Assembly: GCA_035444405.1 (NCBI GenBank)
Contig: DAOMOP010000178.1
Span: 1 to 8,316 of the forward strand
DNA from: DAOMOP01 sp035444405
GTDB taxonomy: Bacteria; Pseudomonadota; Gammaproteobacteria; Burkholderiales; Rhodocyclaceae
Direction of reading: 5' to 3'
Length of the DNA stretch: 8,316 bases
The translations under genes and the position numbers were made by a program. This document shows, one piece after another, positions 7,335-8,316 of this stretch. A model generated the notes under the pieces. That model was not told the DNA's origin. It searched no databases and saw only the letters and a list, made by a program, of their open reading frames with translations. Each line of letters begins with the position of its first letter. Positions within the stretch are counted from its first letter, which is position 1.

Positions 7335-7377
7335 AGTGGAATAACTGGAATGAAAGCAAGGGTTTGAGCGGGGGTGA

Positions 7378-7392
7378 TGCACTGTTGGTGCA
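7378..7392. promoter_or_regulatory. Possible second NtrC-type dyad, two bases short
   Basis: TGCACTGTTGGTGCA has the NtrC half-sites GCAC and GTGC but separated by 5 rather than the usual 7 bases. It is centred about 77 bp upstream of the predicted glnK start and 54 bp (about five helical turns) from the better site. More GCAC half-sites overlap or follow it (7390-7393, 7400-7403). It may be a weak site that helps cooperative binding of the NtrC oligomer. Confidence 0.4.
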
Positions 7393-7430
7393 CTGCAGCG
7401 CACAGTATTGATCCGTACGTTCGGGTATTG

Positions 7431-7447
7431 CGCACCACATTGGTGCA
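7431..7447. promoter_or_regulatory. NtrC-binding site upstream of glnK
   Basis: CGCACCACATTGGTGCA matches the NtrC dyad consensus TGCACC-N5-GGTGCA at all but the first base, including the standard 17-bp length. It is centred about 131 bp upstream of the predicted sigma-54 start, a normal enhancer distance. It also lies only ~40 bp upstream of the ubiK -10 element, so NtrC binding could in principle affect the divergent gene too. Confidence 0.7.
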
Positions 7448-7484
7448 TCCATGCGCGGCGGCTGCAGGCGGTGCTGCGCGAGCG

Positions 7485-7493
7485 TGCTACACT
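7485..7493 (+). promoter_or_regulatory. Probable extended -10 promoter for ubiK
   Basis: TGCTACACT gives a -10 hexamer TACACT with the TGn extension, about 40 bases before the ubiK start codon. No recognisable -35 lies at 16-18 bp spacing. The form resembles the element in front of thrH (TGCTAAAAT), which adds some weight to both. The start of transcription would be near 7500. Confidence 0.45.
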
Positions 7494-7532
7494 GCGCCCG
7501 ACATTCCGCCACTACCGCCGAAAGGGGTTGCC

Positions 7533-7796
7533 ATGACCACGCCACGCTTCATCGACGAACTGGGTGCCAAGCTGTCCGAGCTCGCGGCCAACAGCCCCGC
7601 CAAGGACATCGAAAAGAACGTCAAGGCGCTGCTCGGCAGTGCCTTCGGCAAGCTCGATCTGGTCACGCGCGAGGAGTTCGACGTGCAGCGCGAGGTGCTC
7701 CTGCACGCACGCCAGAAGCTGTTCGAGCTCGAGGAGCGCGTCGCCACGCTGGAGGCCGAGCTGGTGCGCGCGCGCACCGAGCGCGAAGGCGAGTGA
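7533..7796 (+). CDS. ubiK: Ubiquinone biosynthesis accessory factor UbiK (BMFP/YqiC family)
   Basis: UbiK is a small protein that supports aerobic ubiquinone synthesis, working with UbiJ in the soluble Ubi complex in E. coli; the Brucella relative has membrane-fusing activity. The product is 87 aa, as usual. The N-terminal half (FIDELGAKLSELAANSPAKD and KNVKALLGSAFGKLDLVTREEFD) is the amphipathic, membrane-interacting region. Residues ~49-85 form a coiled coil (QREVLLHARQKLFELEERVA...LEAELVRAR) with the family's characteristic L..LE.RV..LE pattern. The ATG has AAAGGGG about 5 bases upstream. It diverges from glnK; the linkage is positional and no functional tie to nitrogen control is implied by the protein itself. 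A GC-rich hairpin follows the stop. Confidence 0.92.
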   Translation: MTTPRFIDELGAKLSELAANSPAKDIEKNVKALLGSAFGKLDLVTREEFDVQREVLLHARQKLFELEERVATLEAELVRARTEREGE

Positions 7797-7803
7797 CGCC
7801 GAT

Positions 7804-7824
7804 GCGCCGCGCCTGAGGCGGCGC
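7804..7824. repeat. GC hairpin after ubiK
   Basis: GCGCCGC (7804-7810) pairs with GCGGCGC (7818-7824) over a 7-base loop, eight bases after the ubiK stop. Further GC palindromes (CCCGGG twice, CCCGGCCGGG) follow up to about 7870. None has a T-run, so this may be a weak or factor-dependent stop, or merely a by-product of the high GC content. Confidence 0.3.
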
Positions 7825-7917
7825 GCGCCGGCCATCCCGGGCCGCTGCCCCGGGCGTCCCCGGCCGGGCATCGTGCCGCCGCGCCCGATGCGCCCACACA
7901 ATCCGCGCCCGAGGGTT

Positions 7918-7923
7918 TAAACT
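7918..7923 (+). promoter_or_regulatory. Tentative -10 element for comM
   Basis: TAAACT sits inside the conspicuously A/T-rich word GTTTAAACT, 28 bases before the comM start codon, with CACACA (7895-7900) at 17-bp spacing as a poor -35. The local A/T enrichment in a GC-rich gap is the main argument. Confidence 0.3.
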
Positions 7924-7950
7924 TGCATCCGGAATAACCCGGAGGCATGA

Positions 7951-8316
7951 ATGTCGCTTGCGCTGGTCCACACCCGCGCGCTGTGCGGGCTGGCTGCGCC
8001 CGAGGTCGTCGTCGAAGTGCATCTCGCCAACGGGCTGCCGGCGTTCAATCTCGTCGGCCTGCCCGACACCGAGGTGCGCGAGGCGCGCGACCGCGTGCGC
8101 GCGGCGATCCACACCGCGCAGTTCGAGTTCCCGCAGCGTCGCATCACGGTCAACTTGGCGCCGGCCGACCTGCCCAAGGAAGGCGGGCGCTTCGACCTGC
8201 CGATCGCGCTGGGCATCCTGGCGGCGTCCGGTCAGATCGACGCGGCGGCGCTGGCCGGCTGCGAATTCGCCGGCGAGCTGTCGCTCAACGGTGATCTGCG
8301 CGGCGTACGCGGTGCG
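7951..8316 (+). CDS. comM: ComM / YifB family Mg-chelatase-like AAA+ ATPase, N-terminal part
   Basis: The frame is open from ATG 7951 to the end of the window (122 codons), so the gene continues beyond it. The N-terminus MSLALVHTRALCGLAAPEVV leads into VEVHLANGLPAFNLVGLPDT, EVREARDRVRAAI, FPQRRITVNLAPADLPKEG and RFDLPIALGILAASGQI, then GELSLNGDLRGVRG. This is the unmistakable ChlI-like N-terminal domain (a Lon-protease-related fold) of ComM/YifB. ComM is a hexameric helicase that promotes branch migration during natural transformation (shown in Vibrio cholerae); family members occur widely in bacteria not known to be competent. The Walker motifs of the AAA+ domain lie outside the window. GGAGG ends 5 bases before the ATG. 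An overlapping ATG at 7947 opens a different, non-coding frame. Confidence 0.93.
   Translation, partial: MSLALVHTRALCGLAAPEVVVEVHLANGLPAFNLVGLPDTEVREARDRVRAAIHTAQFEFPQRRITVNLAPADLPKEGGRFDLPIALGILAASGQIDAAALAGCEFAGELSLNGDLRGVRGA

Noticed and set aside
7401..7419. An IHF site (GATCAATACTGTG, minus strand) between the two NtrC dyads
   Set aside because: Two mismatches to the short core consensus, and the location between the dyads instead of between enhancer and promoter makes it weak.

Overview
The window is GC-rich (roughly two thirds G+C), densely coded chromosomal DNA of a betaproteobacterium. A Rhodocyclales-type organism (Azoarcus/Thauera/Dechloromonas relatives) is the best guess, from the glnK-amtB-TorF-porin cluster lying head to head with ubiK-comM, and from ThrH in place of a classical homoserine kinase. 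That placement is inference from gene content and protein similarity, not from a search.

Left part, plus strand (1-4615): the coiled-coil tail of an ABC-F ATPase; a DUF2254 membrane protein whose last ~22 codons are out of frame (apparent frameshift near 1575); a one-ACT-domain threonine dehydratase (ilvA); then, behind an extended -10 promoter, the close pair thrH-purU. These touch connected parts of metabolism. ThrH handles phosphoserine and homoserine, IlvA drains threonine toward isoleucine, and PurU returns formyl-tetrahydrofolate to the free folate pool, which serine and glycine metabolism fill.

Middle part, minus strand (4719-7228): a nitrogen-acquisition operon read right to left, glnK (PII signal protein), amtB (ammonium channel) and a TorF/TIGR02001-type outer-membrane porin. 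A hairpin plus T-tract terminator ends it, converging on purU. Upstream of glnK there is a sigma-54 -24/-12 element (7319-7334), one near-perfect NtrC dyad (7431-7447) and a second shorter dyad (7378-7392). The operon is therefore very probably switched on by NtrC under nitrogen limitation.

Right part, plus strand (7533-8316): ubiK, a small coiled-coil ubiquinone biosynthesis factor, diverges from glnK and shares its 304-bp control region. It is followed by the 5' part of comM, which runs off the window.

I found no CRISPR array, insertion sequence, phage gene, tRNA or rRNA, and nothing that looks like a wholly new system. The points most worth a second look are the DUF2254 frameshift, the nitrogen-control region, the porin inside the glnK-amtB operon, and several hairpins in the gaps between genes.
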